From assembly GCA_016124655.1 (NCBI GenBank), contig WGNI01000001.1:1-64000 (forward strand): a stretch of DNA of 64,000 nucleotides. Direction: 5' to 3'. Every line of letters begins with the position of its first letter. Within the stretch, counting starts at the first letter, position 1. Origin of the DNA: Alphaproteobacteria bacterium. Lineage in GTDB: Bacteria; Pseudomonadota; Alphaproteobacteria; Caulobacterales; Aquidulcibacteraceae. The translations under genes and the position numbers were made by a program. Positions 57,453 through 64,000 of the stretch are shown piece by piece. The notes under the pieces were generated by a model, which was not told the DNA's origin, did not search any database, and saw only the letters and a list, made by a program, of their open reading frames with translations.

Positions 57453-59855
57453 ATGTCTGAGCATCGCATCCTCCCCGTCCTGCCTCTGCGGGACATCGTG
57501 GTTTTTCCGCACATGGCCGCGCCGCTTTTCGTGGGGCGCGAGAAGTCCGTGCGCGCGCTGGATGAAGTCATGAACGGCGACAAGGAAATCCTGCTCGCCG
57601 CGCAGATGGAGGCGTCGGAAGACGATCCCGCGCCCGATCGCATCTACATGACCGGCGCGATCGCCAAGGTCGTGCAATTGCTGAAGCTGCCCGACGGCAC
57701 GGTACGCGTGCTGGTGGAAGGCCAGCGGCGCGCACGCATCGTGCGGTTTGTCTCCACCGATGGTTTCTTCCAGGCGGAAGTGGAAGACGTTGAAGAAACC
57801 AATCTGGATTCGCCGGAGGCGCGCGCGATCGGCCGCGCGGTGACCGATCAGTTCGAATCGCTCGCCAAGCTGTCGCGCAAGACGCCGCCGGAAGTTGTGC
57901 AGGCGGTGTCGCAAATCACCGATCCCTCACGCCTGGCGGACGCCATCGCGCAGCATCTGTCGATCAAGATCGCCGACAAGCAGGCGCTCTTGGAAATGGC
58001 CGATGCGCCGCAGCGGCTTGAACGCGTGTTGCAGCTGATCGAAGGCGAGATCGGCATGCTGCAGGTGGAGAAGAAAATTCGCAATCGCGTGAAGCGTCAG
58101 ATGGAGAAGACGCAGCGCGAATATTATCTGAACGAGCAAATGAAAGCGATCCAGCGTGAGCTGGGCGAAGGAGAGGACGGCCGCGACGACATCGCGGAGC
58201 TGGAAAATCGCATCAAGCAGACCAAGCTGTCGAAAGAAGCGCGCACGAAGGCGGAGGCGGAGCTGAAGAAGCTGCGCCAGATGAGCCCGATGAGCGCGGA
58301 ATCGACGGTGGTGCGCAACTATCTCGATTGGATGCTGACCTTGCCGTGGGGCAAGGTGAAGAAGGTCAAGCGCGACCTCGACGAGGCCGAAAAAATTCTG
58401 AACGAAGACCATTATGGACTGGAGAAGGTCAAGGAGCGCATCCTGGAATACCTCGCCGTGCAATCACGTACGGCCAAGGTTCGTGGTCCGATCCTGTGCC
58501 TCGTTGGCCCTCCGGGCGTCGGCAAGACCTCGCTTGGGCGCTCGATCGCCAAGGCGACGGGCCGCGATTTCGTGCGCATGTCCTTGGGCGGCGTGCGCGA
58601 TGAAGCGGAAATCCGCGGTCACCGGCGCACTTACATCGGCTCGATGCCGGGGCGGATCATTCAATCGCTGAAGAAAGCGAAGTCGACCAATCCGTTGTTC
58701 CTGCTCGATGAAATCGACAAGCTGGGCGCGGATTATCGCGGCGATCCGTCGGCGGCGCTCCTTGAAGTGCTCGACCCCGAGCAAAACGCGACGTTCAACG
58801 ATCACTATCTGGAAGTCGATTACGATCTTTCAGACATTCTGTTCGTGACGACGGCCAACAGCCTCAACATGCCGCAGCCGCTTCTGGACCGCATGGAGAT
58901 CATTCGCATCCCCGGCTACACCGAGGATGAGAAGCTGGAGATCGCGCGTCGCCACCTCCTGCCCAAGCAATTGGAGGCGAACGGTCTGCGCGAAGGCGAA
59001 TTCGCCGTCGATGACGGCGCGATTCGCGAATTGGTGCGACGCTATACGCGGGAAGCCGGCGTGCGCAATCTTGAGCGCGAACTCGCCAATCTTGCGCGGA
59101 AGGCCGTGCGCGATATCGAACAGAAAAAGGCGACGTCGGTGCATGTCACGGCGGAGAACATTCCCGACTATGCCGGGGTGTGGAAGTTCCGCTATGGCGA
59201 AACCGATGACGACGATCAAATCGGCGTCGTCACAGGTCTGGCGTGGACCGAAGTCGGCGGCGATCTGTTGACGATCGAAGCAGTCGCGATGCCGGGCAAA
59301 GGCGGGATGACCGTCACGGGCAATTTGCGCGACGTGATGAAGGAATCGATCTCAGCGGCGAGTTCGTATGTGCGCTCGCGCGCGCTGCAATTCGGCATCA
59401 AGCCGCCGACCTTCCGCACCCGCGACATTCACGTGCACGTGCCGGAAGGCGCTACGCCGAAGGACGGTCCGTCGGCTGGTGTCGCCATGGCCACTGCAAT
59501 CGTCTCCGTGCTCACCGGCGCGCCGATCCGCAAGGACATCGCGATGACGGGCGAAGTGACGTTGCGCGGGCGCGTGTTGCCGATCGGCGGCCTGAAGGAG
59601 AAGCTGCTGGCTGCGCTGCGCGGCAATGTGCGCACGGTGCTGATCCCGAAAGACAACGCCAAGGATCTCGCGGAAATTCCCGACAATGTGAAAAACGCGC
59701 TGCAGATTATTCCGGTGTCCAATGTCGATGAGGTGCTGGAGCATGCGCTCACGCGCAAGCTCACGCCGATCGAATGGACAGAGGAAGAAGCGCTGGCCGA
59801 AGACCGCCGGGCCGCCGGCGTCCAGGAAGAAGGCGGGGCGGTGCGGCCTCACTAG
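57453..59855 (+). CDS. lon: ATP-dependent protease Lon
   Basis: Homo-oligomeric AAA+ serine protease that degrades misfolded and regulatory proteins. It has 800 residues. The substrate-binding N-domain (about 8-200) opens with [26 protein letters not shown]. Walker A is [11 protein letters not shown], Walker [13 protein letters not shown], and the protease domain carries the Ser674 (PKDGPSAG) and Lys717 ([10 protein letters not shown]) dyad. It completes the tig-clpP-clpX-lon cluster, a widespread bacterial order, and is followed by hup. Confidence 0.98.
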   Translation: MSEHRILPVLPLRDIVVFPHMAAPLFVGREKSVRALDEVMNGDKEILLAAQMEASEDDPAPDRIYMTGAIAKVVQLLKLPDGTVRVLVEGQRRARIVRFVSTDGFFQAEVEDVEETNLDSPEARAIGRAVTDQFESLAKLSRKTPPEVVQAVSQITDPSRLADAIAQHLSIKIADKQALLEMADAPQRLERVLQLIEGEIGMLQVEKKIRNRVKRQMEKTQREYYLNEQMKAIQRELGEGEDGRDDIAELENRIKQTKLSKEARTKAEAELKKLRQMSPMSAESTVVRNYLDWMLTLPWGKVKKVKRDLDEAEKILNEDHYGLEKVKERILEYLAVQSRTAKVRGPILCLVGPPGVGKTSLGRSIAKATGRDFVRMSLGGVRDEAEIRGHRRTYIGSMPGRIIQSLKKAKSTNPLFLLDEIDKLGADYRGDPSAALLEVLDPEQNATFNDHYLEVDYDLSDILFVTTANSLNMPQPLLDRMEIIRIPGYTEDEKLEIARRHLLPKQLEANGLREGEFAVDDGAIRELVRRYTREAGVRNLERELANLARKAVRDIEQKKATSVHVTAENIPDYAGVWKFRYGETDDDDQIGVVTGLAWTEVGGDLLTIEAVAMPGKGGMTVTGNLRDVMKESISAASSYVRSRALQFGIKPPTFRTRDIHVHVPEGATPKDGPSAGVAMATAIVSVLTGAPIRKDIAMTGEVTLRGRVLPIGGLKEKLLAALRGNVRTVLIPKDNAKDLAEIPDNVKNALQIIPVSNVDEVLEHALTRKLTPIEWTEEEALAEDRRAAGVQEEGGAVRPH

Positions 59856-59885
59856 GGGATATTCCGCAGAAATCACGGTATTCTG

Positions 59886-59917
59886 CTGGGCCTGGGCTTT
59901 GACAAGTCCGGGCCCAG
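59886..59917. promoter_or_regulatory. Dyad surrounding the -35 box of hup
   Basis: A 10-bp stem (59886-59895 with 59908-59917, one T-G pair) has TTGACA (59899-59904) in its 12-base loop. It may be the lon terminator (no U-tract follows) or a protein-binding dyad at the hup promoter. The -10 box is unclear; CTTATG at 59923 is the best candidate. Confidence 0.4.
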
Positions 59918-59957
59918 TCTGACTTATGCAGGCTTTCCTTTAAAGCGGGGTTGAGTC

Positions 59958-60239
59958 GTGAACAAAGCTGAATTCATCGCCGATGTCGCCGAGCGCACCC
60001 ATGAACCCAAAGCCAAGGTGGCTGAGCTTGTCGACGCCGTGTTCGATGCGTTGACCGACGCCATGCGCAAGGGCGACGAAGTGCGCCTGCCAAGCTTCGG
60101 CGTGTTCGAAGCGGTCAGAACGGCGCCCCGCAAGGCCCGCAATCCGCAGACCAACGAGATGGTCGATGTGCCGGCCGCGACGCGCCCACGCTTTCGTCCC
60201 GGCAAGGCCCTGAAAGACGCGATCGACACGCCGGCCTGA
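59958..60239 (+). CDS. hup: DNA-binding protein HU
   Basis: Nucleoid protein that bends DNA. It has 93 residues. MNKAEFIADVAERTHEPKAKVAELVDAVFDAL, GDEVRLPSFGVFEA and the DNA-binding arm around RKARNPQTNEMVDVPAATRPRFRPGKALK are diagnostic. Its place directly after lon is standard in proteobacteria. I leave the HU-alpha or beta question open, because the alphaproteobacterial protein is usually a homodimer. Confidence 0.95.
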   Translation: MNKAEFIADVAERTHEPKAKVAELVDAVFDALTDAMRKGDEVRLPSFGVFEAVRTAPRKARNPQTNEMVDVPAATRPRFRPGKALKDAIDTPA

Positions 60240-60266
60240 TCGCGGCAGCGCTGGAGGGAAGAAGCC

Positions 60267-60572
60267 ATGTTGGCGCGCATCTATCGGCCGGCGAAGACGG
60301 CGATGCAGTCGGGTAAAGCGGGTGCGCGCAGATGGGTGCTGGAGTTTGAACCCTCCAGCGCGATGCGGCCCGACGCCTTGATGGGATGGGCGTCTTCGAC
60401 GGATACGTCGCGCCAGGTGCGGATGACGTTCGACACGCGCGAGCAGGCGATTGCGTTCGCGCGCGAGAACGCCATTCCCCATCAGGTGATCGAGCCGCAT
60501 GAACCTGTGCGCGCGCTCCGATCCTATTCGGACAATTTTGCCTTCCACCGCAAGGAGCCGTGGTCGCATTAA
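60267..60572 (+). CDS. NDUFS4-like accessory subunit of NADH dehydrogenase (complex I)
   Basis: A 101-residue protein of the ETC complex I conserved-region family, the bacterial counterpart of mitochondrial NDUFS4. ARIYRPAKTAMQSGKAGARRWVLEFEP, GWASSTDTSRQVRMTFDTREQAIAFARENAI and the end YSDNFAFHRKEPWSH are typical. Such accessory subunits occur in alphaproteobacteria and mitochondria. GGAGGGAAG precedes the ATG. Confidence 0.93.
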   Translation: MLARIYRPAKTAMQSGKAGARRWVLEFEPSSAMRPDALMGWASSTDTSRQVRMTFDTREQAIAFARENAIPHQVIEPHEPVRALRSYSDNFAFHRKEPWSH

Positions 60573-60582
60573 CGCAGCGGAT

Positions 60583-60590
60583 GCTATAGG
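60583..60590 (+). promoter_or_regulatory. Putative -10 box of tRNA-Arg
   Basis: GCTATAGG lies 12 bases before the tRNA and matches the GCTANA part of the Caulobacter -10 consensus. No -35 box is evident. Confidence 0.4.
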
Positions 60591-60601
60591 GCGGTCGCTG
60601 C

Positions 60602-60678
60602 GGCCCCGTAGCTCAACTGGATAGAGCAGCCGCCTTCTAAGCGGCCGGTTGCGTGTTCGAGTCACGCCGGGGTCGCCA
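60602..60678 (+). tRNA. tRNA-Arg(UCU)
   Basis: A 77-base cloverleaf with encoded CCA. The acceptor stem GGCCCCG (60602-60608) pairs with CGGGGTC (60668-60674, one G-T pair). The anticodon stem GCCGC/GCGGC closes the loop CTTCTAA, with anticodon TCT. The T-arm is GCGTG-TTCGAGT-CACGC. It reads AGA (and AGG by wobble), rare codons in a GC-rich genome. No integrase or tRNA-end duplication is visible next to it. Confidence 0.95.
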
Positions 60679-60680
60679 GG

Positions 60681-61271
60681 CTATTTGCGATACTGATTGG
60701 CGCGCTCGTTGCGCGCGGCGAGGCGCGCGGTTTCGGCGATGCGTCTGGCGCGCGTTTCCGGCCGCTTGGCCTGGGTAATCCATTCCAGGATGCCGCGCCG
60801 GATCGAGGGCGGAAAGGCCGCGAAATGCTCAGCCGCCGGCGGCGACGCGTTTAAGGCGCGCGCCAGATCGTCCGGGGGCGTCAGCGTTTCGACCGCATCG
60901 AGTTTTGCCCAAACGCCCTTGGCTTTTGCGGCTGCGATCGCTGCTTGTCCGGGCGGTTGCATGCGGCCGCTCTTTGTGAGCCGTGCGGCTTTGTCCTTGT
61001 TGATCTTCGACCAGGCGCTCTTGGGATTGCGCGGAGAAATGCGCACCATGGTGCGGTTTTCATCCAAGGCGCGCGGCAGGCTGTCGATCCAGCCGAAGCA
61101 CAATAACTCGTCGACGATGTCGGCGTACGCCACATAGGGCGCGCGCGGCGCCTTTTTGAATGTGACCAACCAAACGCTTTCGCGTTGCGCATGATGGCGT
61201 TGCAGCCAGGCGCGCAGCTCCGCCAGGCTTTTGATTTCAACTTTCTGTAAATTCTCGCCGACGCGGCTCAC
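60681..61271 (-). CDS. YdeI/OmpD-associated family protein
   Basis: A 196-residue protein. IKSLAELRAWLQRHHAQRESVWLVTFKKAPRAPYVAYADIVDELLCFGWIDSLPRALDENRTMVRISPRNPKSAWSKINKD is the hallmark N-terminal region of the YdeI/DUF1801-like family, of unknown function and sometimes linked to envelope stress. The GTG at 61271 overlaps the metC stop in a GTGA, so it is the last gene of a sseA-metC-ydeI unit. The longer frame upstream would translate metC sequence out of frame. Confidence 0.82.
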   Translation of the reverse strand: MSRVGENLQKVEIKSLAELRAWLQRHHAQRESVWLVTFKKAPRAPYVAYADIVDELLCFGWIDSLPRALDENRTMVRISPRNPKSAWSKINKDKAARLTKSGRMQPPGQAAIAAAKAKGVWAKLDAVETLTPPDDLARALNASPPAAEHFAAFPPSIRRGILEWITQAKRPETRARRIAETARLAARNERANQYRK

Positions 61272-62452
61272 GATGCGGCGGCCGCGCGGGCGAAGCCTTC
61301 CGCAAGATCGGCCATGAGATCGTCTGGATGCTCCAGCCCAATCGACAGGCGCAGCAACGGTCCCTCTGCGGTCCAGGCTTCTGCGGTGCGCGTGATCTGG
61401 GGATCGCACGGGATGATGAGGCTCTCATAGCCGCCCCAGGAGAATCCCAGTGAGAAAAGCGCGTAGCCTTCCAGCATGGCTTTCAGCGCGGGTTTCGTCA
61501 TCGGGCGCAAGACAAGGCCGAAGAGACCGGCGGCGCCGGTGAAATCACGCGCCCAGATGGCGTGATCGGGATGCGACGGTAAAGCGGGATGCAGCACGCG
61601 CGCGATTTCCGCACGCGTCTCCAGCCATTGCGCCAGCGTCAGGGCCGCAGCGGATTGCGCGGCGAGCCGCACCGGCATGGTGCGGATGCCGCGCAGGGTG
61701 AGATAGGCGTCGTCGGCGCTTACGCCGAGGCCCATTTCGCGGCACGTTCGGTTGACGCGCTGCGCCATAGCGGCGTCCGCGCTGATCACGGCGCCAACCA
61801 GAACGTCGGCGTGGCCGCCCTGATATTTCGTCAGCGCCTGCACGGAGAGATCGACGCCGTGCTTGAACGGATCGAAATACACGCCTGCCGACCAGGTGTC
61901 GTCGATGATGGTGGGCACGCCGCGCGCGCGGCACACAGCTGTGATGGCGGGAACGTCCTGCAATTCGAATGTCAAGGAACCCGGAGATTCCAGGATGACG
62001 GCACAGGTTTCCGTCGTCATCAAGTCTGCGATGCGTTCGCCGATGCGTGCGGGATAATAGCGCGTGCGCAAGCCGAGCCGCTTCATCAGCGTATCGCACA
62101 AGCGCCGCGTTGGTCCGTAACAGGAATCCACAACAAGGATTTCACCGCCGTCGCGCGCGATCGTCATCAGCGCCAGCGTTACCGCGGCAAGCCCTGAGGG
62201 CGCCAAGGTCGCACCGGCGCCGCCGCTAATTTCAAGCAAAGCCGAGCGCAGCGCCTGGTGCACGGCCATGCCTTCCAGGGCGTAGGTGCGTTTGCCTTCG
62301 CCATAGAGGCCGTCGAGCGTATCGATCACCAAGGTTGATGCGCGATGCACCGGCGGATTGACTGCGCCGTCGGCCAGCGGTCCGCCGCGCCCGGCCAGCA
62401 CGGCGCGGGTTTGCGGATGAAATCTGGAAAGATCGCCGGCGTTGCGCGACAC
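61268..62452 (-). CDS. metC: Cystathionine beta-lyase-like PLP enzyme
   Basis: Cys/Met-metabolism PLP enzyme, probably splitting cystathionine to homocysteine, pyruvate and ammonia. It has 394 residues. The PLP lysine is Lys209 in SVQALTKYQGGHADVLVG; other motifs are AVNPPVHRASTLVID, ATLAPSGLAAVTLALM and IIDDTWSAGVYFDPFKHGVD. I place the start at the GTG at 62452, one base after the sseA stop; the ATG at 62515 lies inside sseA and adds a non-conserved extension. The beta-lyase role rather than gamma-synthase or gamma-lyase is inferred from overall similarity. Confidence 0.88.
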   Translation of the reverse strand: MSRNAGDLSRFHPQTRAVLAGRGGPLADGAVNPPVHRASTLVIDTLDGLYGEGKRTYALEGMAVHQALRSALLEISGGAGATLAPSGLAAVTLALMTIARDGGEILVVDSCYGPTRRLCDTLMKRLGLRTRYYPARIGERIADLMTTETCAVILESPGSLTFELQDVPAITAVCRARGVPTIIDDTWSAGVYFDPFKHGVDLSVQALTKYQGGHADVLVGAVISADAAMAQRVNRTCREMGLGVSADDAYLTLRGIRTMPVRLAAQSAAALTLAQWLETRAEIARVLHPALPSHPDHAIWARDFTGAAGLFGLVLRPMTKPALKAMLEGYALFSLGFSWGGYESLIIPCDPQITRTAEAWTAEGPLLRLSIGLEHPDDLMADLAEGFARAAAAS

Positions 62453-62453
62453 G

Positions 62454-63296
62454 TCAGGCGCCGGTTGCGATCGGCGCGTCGTCGCGCGCGCCCCATTCGG
62501 CCCAGGATCCGTCATAGATCGCAACATCCCAACGGCCTAAGCGCGCCAGCGCCAAGGCGATCACCGCCGCGGACACGCCGGAGCCGCACGTCGCGACCAC
62601 CGGCTTGAGCGGATCGACATCGGCCAGAGCCTGCTTGAGTTGTTCAGCGCTCAGCATAGCGCCGTCTTCAGTCAAGAGCGCCGTGAACGGCACGTTGCGC
62701 GAACCAGGAATGTGGCCGCGCTTGAGGCCTTCGCGCGGTTCGGGCGCGTCACCGCGAAACCGCGCCGCGGGGCGCGCATCGAGGATCGTTGCGCTCTCCA
62801 AGCCCGCGCGCACATCCTCAAACGCGCGCACGAGATCCATGCGCAGGCGCGGCGTGAAGTGGCGCTCCATGCGGCCAAGCGGCGGATCGGTTTCGATCGG
62901 CAGCCCGGCGCGCTCCCAGGCGGGAAAGCCGCCGTCGAGCACGACGACGTCTTCATGGCCCATGACGCGGAACATCCACCAGGCGCGCGCGGCGGAGAAC
63001 ACGCCGTGGGAATCGTAAACCACGACACGGGCGCCGTCGCCCACGCCCAATTTCTTAACGCGCGAGGCGAATTTTTCCGGACTCGGCAACATGTGCGGCA
63101 GCGGCGAGTCCAGATCGGCGATCTCGTCGATGTCGAAGAAGCCCGCGCCGGGAATGCGGCGCTCCGCGTATTGGGCGCGCGCGTCTTTTGGGTCGGCGGG
63201 CAAGTACCAGGTGGCGTCGAGGATGCGGATGTCGGGCGCATCGAGACGCGCAGCGAGCCATTCCGGGGTTACCAGCGGGTCTTCTTGGGTCGGCAT
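62454..63296 (-). CDS. sseA: 3-mercaptopyruvate/thiosulfate sulfurtransferase
   Basis: Two-domain rhodanese that moves sulfur from 3-mercaptopyruvate or thiosulfate to an acceptor such as cyanide or a thiol. It has 280 residues from the ATG at 63296. The N-terminal domain has RILDATWYLPADP and SHGVFSAARAWWMFRVMGH. The catalytic Cys237 lies in ATCGSGVSA, the CG[ST]G[VI][ST] loop of the mercaptopyruvate type. It is directly followed by the metC-like gene, linking it to cysteine/methionine sulfur metabolism, and is divergent from the ChrR-like gene. Confidence 0.93.
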   Translation of the reverse strand: MPTQEDPLVTPEWLAARLDAPDIRILDATWYLPADPKDARAQYAERRIPGAGFFDIDEIADLDSPLPHMLPSPEKFASRVKKLGVGDGARVVVYDSHGVFSAARAWWMFRVMGHEDVVVLDGGFPAWERAGLPIETDPPLGRMERHFTPRLRMDLVRAFEDVRAGLESATILDARPAARFRGDAPEPREGLKRGHIPGSRNVPFTALLTEDGAMLSAEQLKQALADVDPLKPVVATCGSGVSAAVIALALARLGRWDVAIYDGSWAEWGARDDAPIATGA

Positions 63297-63381
63297 GGAC
63301 CGATGATAGCGGCGTTTGCGGAGGCTCGGGAAGGCGCCATGGGCGGCTGATCCATGCTCGCCCAGGGCACGTAGAACGCAC

Positions 63382-64000
63382 ATGCAGCAAACGGACATTT
63401 CTGCGCCGCTTTACTTTGACTATGCCGCGGGCGCGCTGAGCCCCGCCATGGCGCTTTTGGCGCGCGCGCACATGAGCCTTTCAGCGGATGCGCGGCGCTG
63501 GGCCGAGACCGCGGACGCCGCCGGCGCGGCGTTCCTGGAGGACGCTCCGGTCGCGCCTGTGCAGGCCGCGCCCCTGCTTCCGGGCGCAACCGCCGTGGAC
63601 GCGCCCGATCGGGCCGTCGCAGACGACACGCTCGATGTCGCCGCGCTTTTGGACGGCGCGAACTGGCGCAAGCGGCCGCTGGGGGTGTGGGAGGCGGACG
63701 CCGGTCCCGCGGACGCGACGCTGGTGCGTTTGCCAGGGGGCGGAGGCTTGCCGGCGCACGATCATGCGGGCGACGAATGGACCTTGGTGCTCTCCGGCGC
63801 GTTTGAAGATGAGAGCGGCGTGCATCGCGCCGGGGATCTGTGTTTTGCAGAGCCGGGCGTGACGCATCGTCCGCGCGTGCAACGCGGAGAAGATTGCGTG
63901 TGCCTGGTGGTGCGATCCGGTCCAATGCGCATGCGCGGCGTGTGGGGCGCGCTGTCGGGCGCATCGCGCATGGCGCGCGCCGCATTGGGGAAGGCAGCGG
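63382..64000 (+). CDS. ChrR/cupin-like anti-sigma-type protein (partial, runs off the end)
   Basis: 206 residues are visible, with no stop before the window ends. The N-terminal part LYFDYAAGALSPAMALLARAHMSL resembles the ChrR anti-sigma domain (YAAGxL...HLxLCxxC). The C-terminal part is a cupin with LPAHDHAGDEWTLVLSGAFEDESG and EPGVTHRPRV, keeping three His and a Glu usable for metal. In ChrR the anti-sigma zinc is held by HX..HX3CX2C; here only His30 remains, with Ser34 and Ala37 at the Cys positions and Asp near the first His. No ECF sigma gene is visible upstream. A regulator or a plain cupin protein are both possible. Confidence 0.75.
   Translation, partial: MQQTDISAPLYFDYAAGALSPAMALLARAHMSLSADARRWAETADAAGAAFLEDAPVAPVQAAPLLPGATAVDAPDRAVADDTLDVAALLDGANWRKRPLGVWEADAGPADATLVRLPGGGGLPAHDHAGDEWTLVLSGAFEDESGVHRAGDLCFAEPGVTHRPRVQRGEDCVCLVVRSGPMRMRGVWGALSGASRMARAALGKAA

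Noticed and set aside
60602-60678. tRNA-Arg as an attachment site of an integrated element
   Set aside because: No integrase, no duplicated tRNA 3' end and no change in gene type are seen on either side.
62453-62530. SAM or other sulfur riboswitch before metC
   Set aside because: metC starts one base after the sseA stop, so there is no leader. The sseA upstream region is too short and lacks riboswitch motifs.

Overview
The window is GC-rich chromosomal DNA of an alphaproteobacterium, most likely from the Caulobacterales/Hyphomonadales side of the class. This placement is an inference. It rests on the gene content (an ATP12-type F1 chaperone, an NDUFS4-like complex I subunit, a CC0125/CC1285-type lipoprotein, a short adenylate kinase without the zinc lid, rpmJ absent after secY) and on a promoter before rpsM that fits the Caulobacter housekeeping consensus (TTGACGS, N10-14, GCTANAWC) exactly. 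Gene density is very high, and only one gap exceeds 300 bases.

Layout. 1-2302: tuf with a strong terminator, then a DUF2807 surface protein. 2575-16582: the complete S10-spc-alpha ribosomal superoperon from rpsJ to rplQ, including secY, adk and rpoA, closed by a 9-bp GC hairpin terminator. 16965-22993: an ArsR-type regulator, rarA, two RluA-family pseudouridine synthases, a lipoprotein, a nitroreductase, the fluoride channel crcB and a HAD phosphatase. 22990-28910: a TPR/2OG-oxygenase fusion, an ATP12 chaperone, an acyl-CoA carboxylase beta subunit, a small NTF2-like protein, a lipoprotein and a SodC-like lipoprotein. 29017-37464: gyrA, coaD, two cyclophilins, a membrane-anchored EEP phosphatase, queA-tgt (queuosine) and a lipoprotein. 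37574-45176: hrpB, a threonine dehydratase-like enzyme, a lytic transglycosylase, dapA-smpB and a PPOX-fold protein. 45204-46200: a divergent NTF2-like/MarR pair around two dyads. 46229-53487: a family 5 uracil-DNA glycosylase, a NYN protein, folK, rpoZ, a bifunctional (p)ppGpp enzyme, and a three-gene set (FAD monooxygenase, NTF2-like, phosphotransferase). 53646-60239: the proteostasis cluster tig-clpP-clpX-lon-hup. 60267-64000: complex I subunit, tRNA-Arg(UCU), a sulfur-metabolism operon (sseA-metC-YdeI-like) and the start of a ChrR/cupin gene that runs off the end.

Most of the window is core housekeeping: translation, secretion, stringent response, proteolysis and tRNA/rRNA modification. 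I found no insertion sequence, prophage, CRISPR array or defence island, and I do not claim a wholly new system. The observations most worth a second look are the MarR control region at 45590-45694 (two ATGTGC/GCACAT dyads, one lying inside a divergent promoter, plus a possible 20-codon leader frame ending in an ATGA overlap), metal-site substitutions in three proteins (Tgt, the SodC-like protein, the ChrR-like protein), a DUF2807 gene placed between tuf and the S10 operon, mutually exclusive hairpins in the rpsJ leader, and a palindromic intergenic repeat at 22207-22312.
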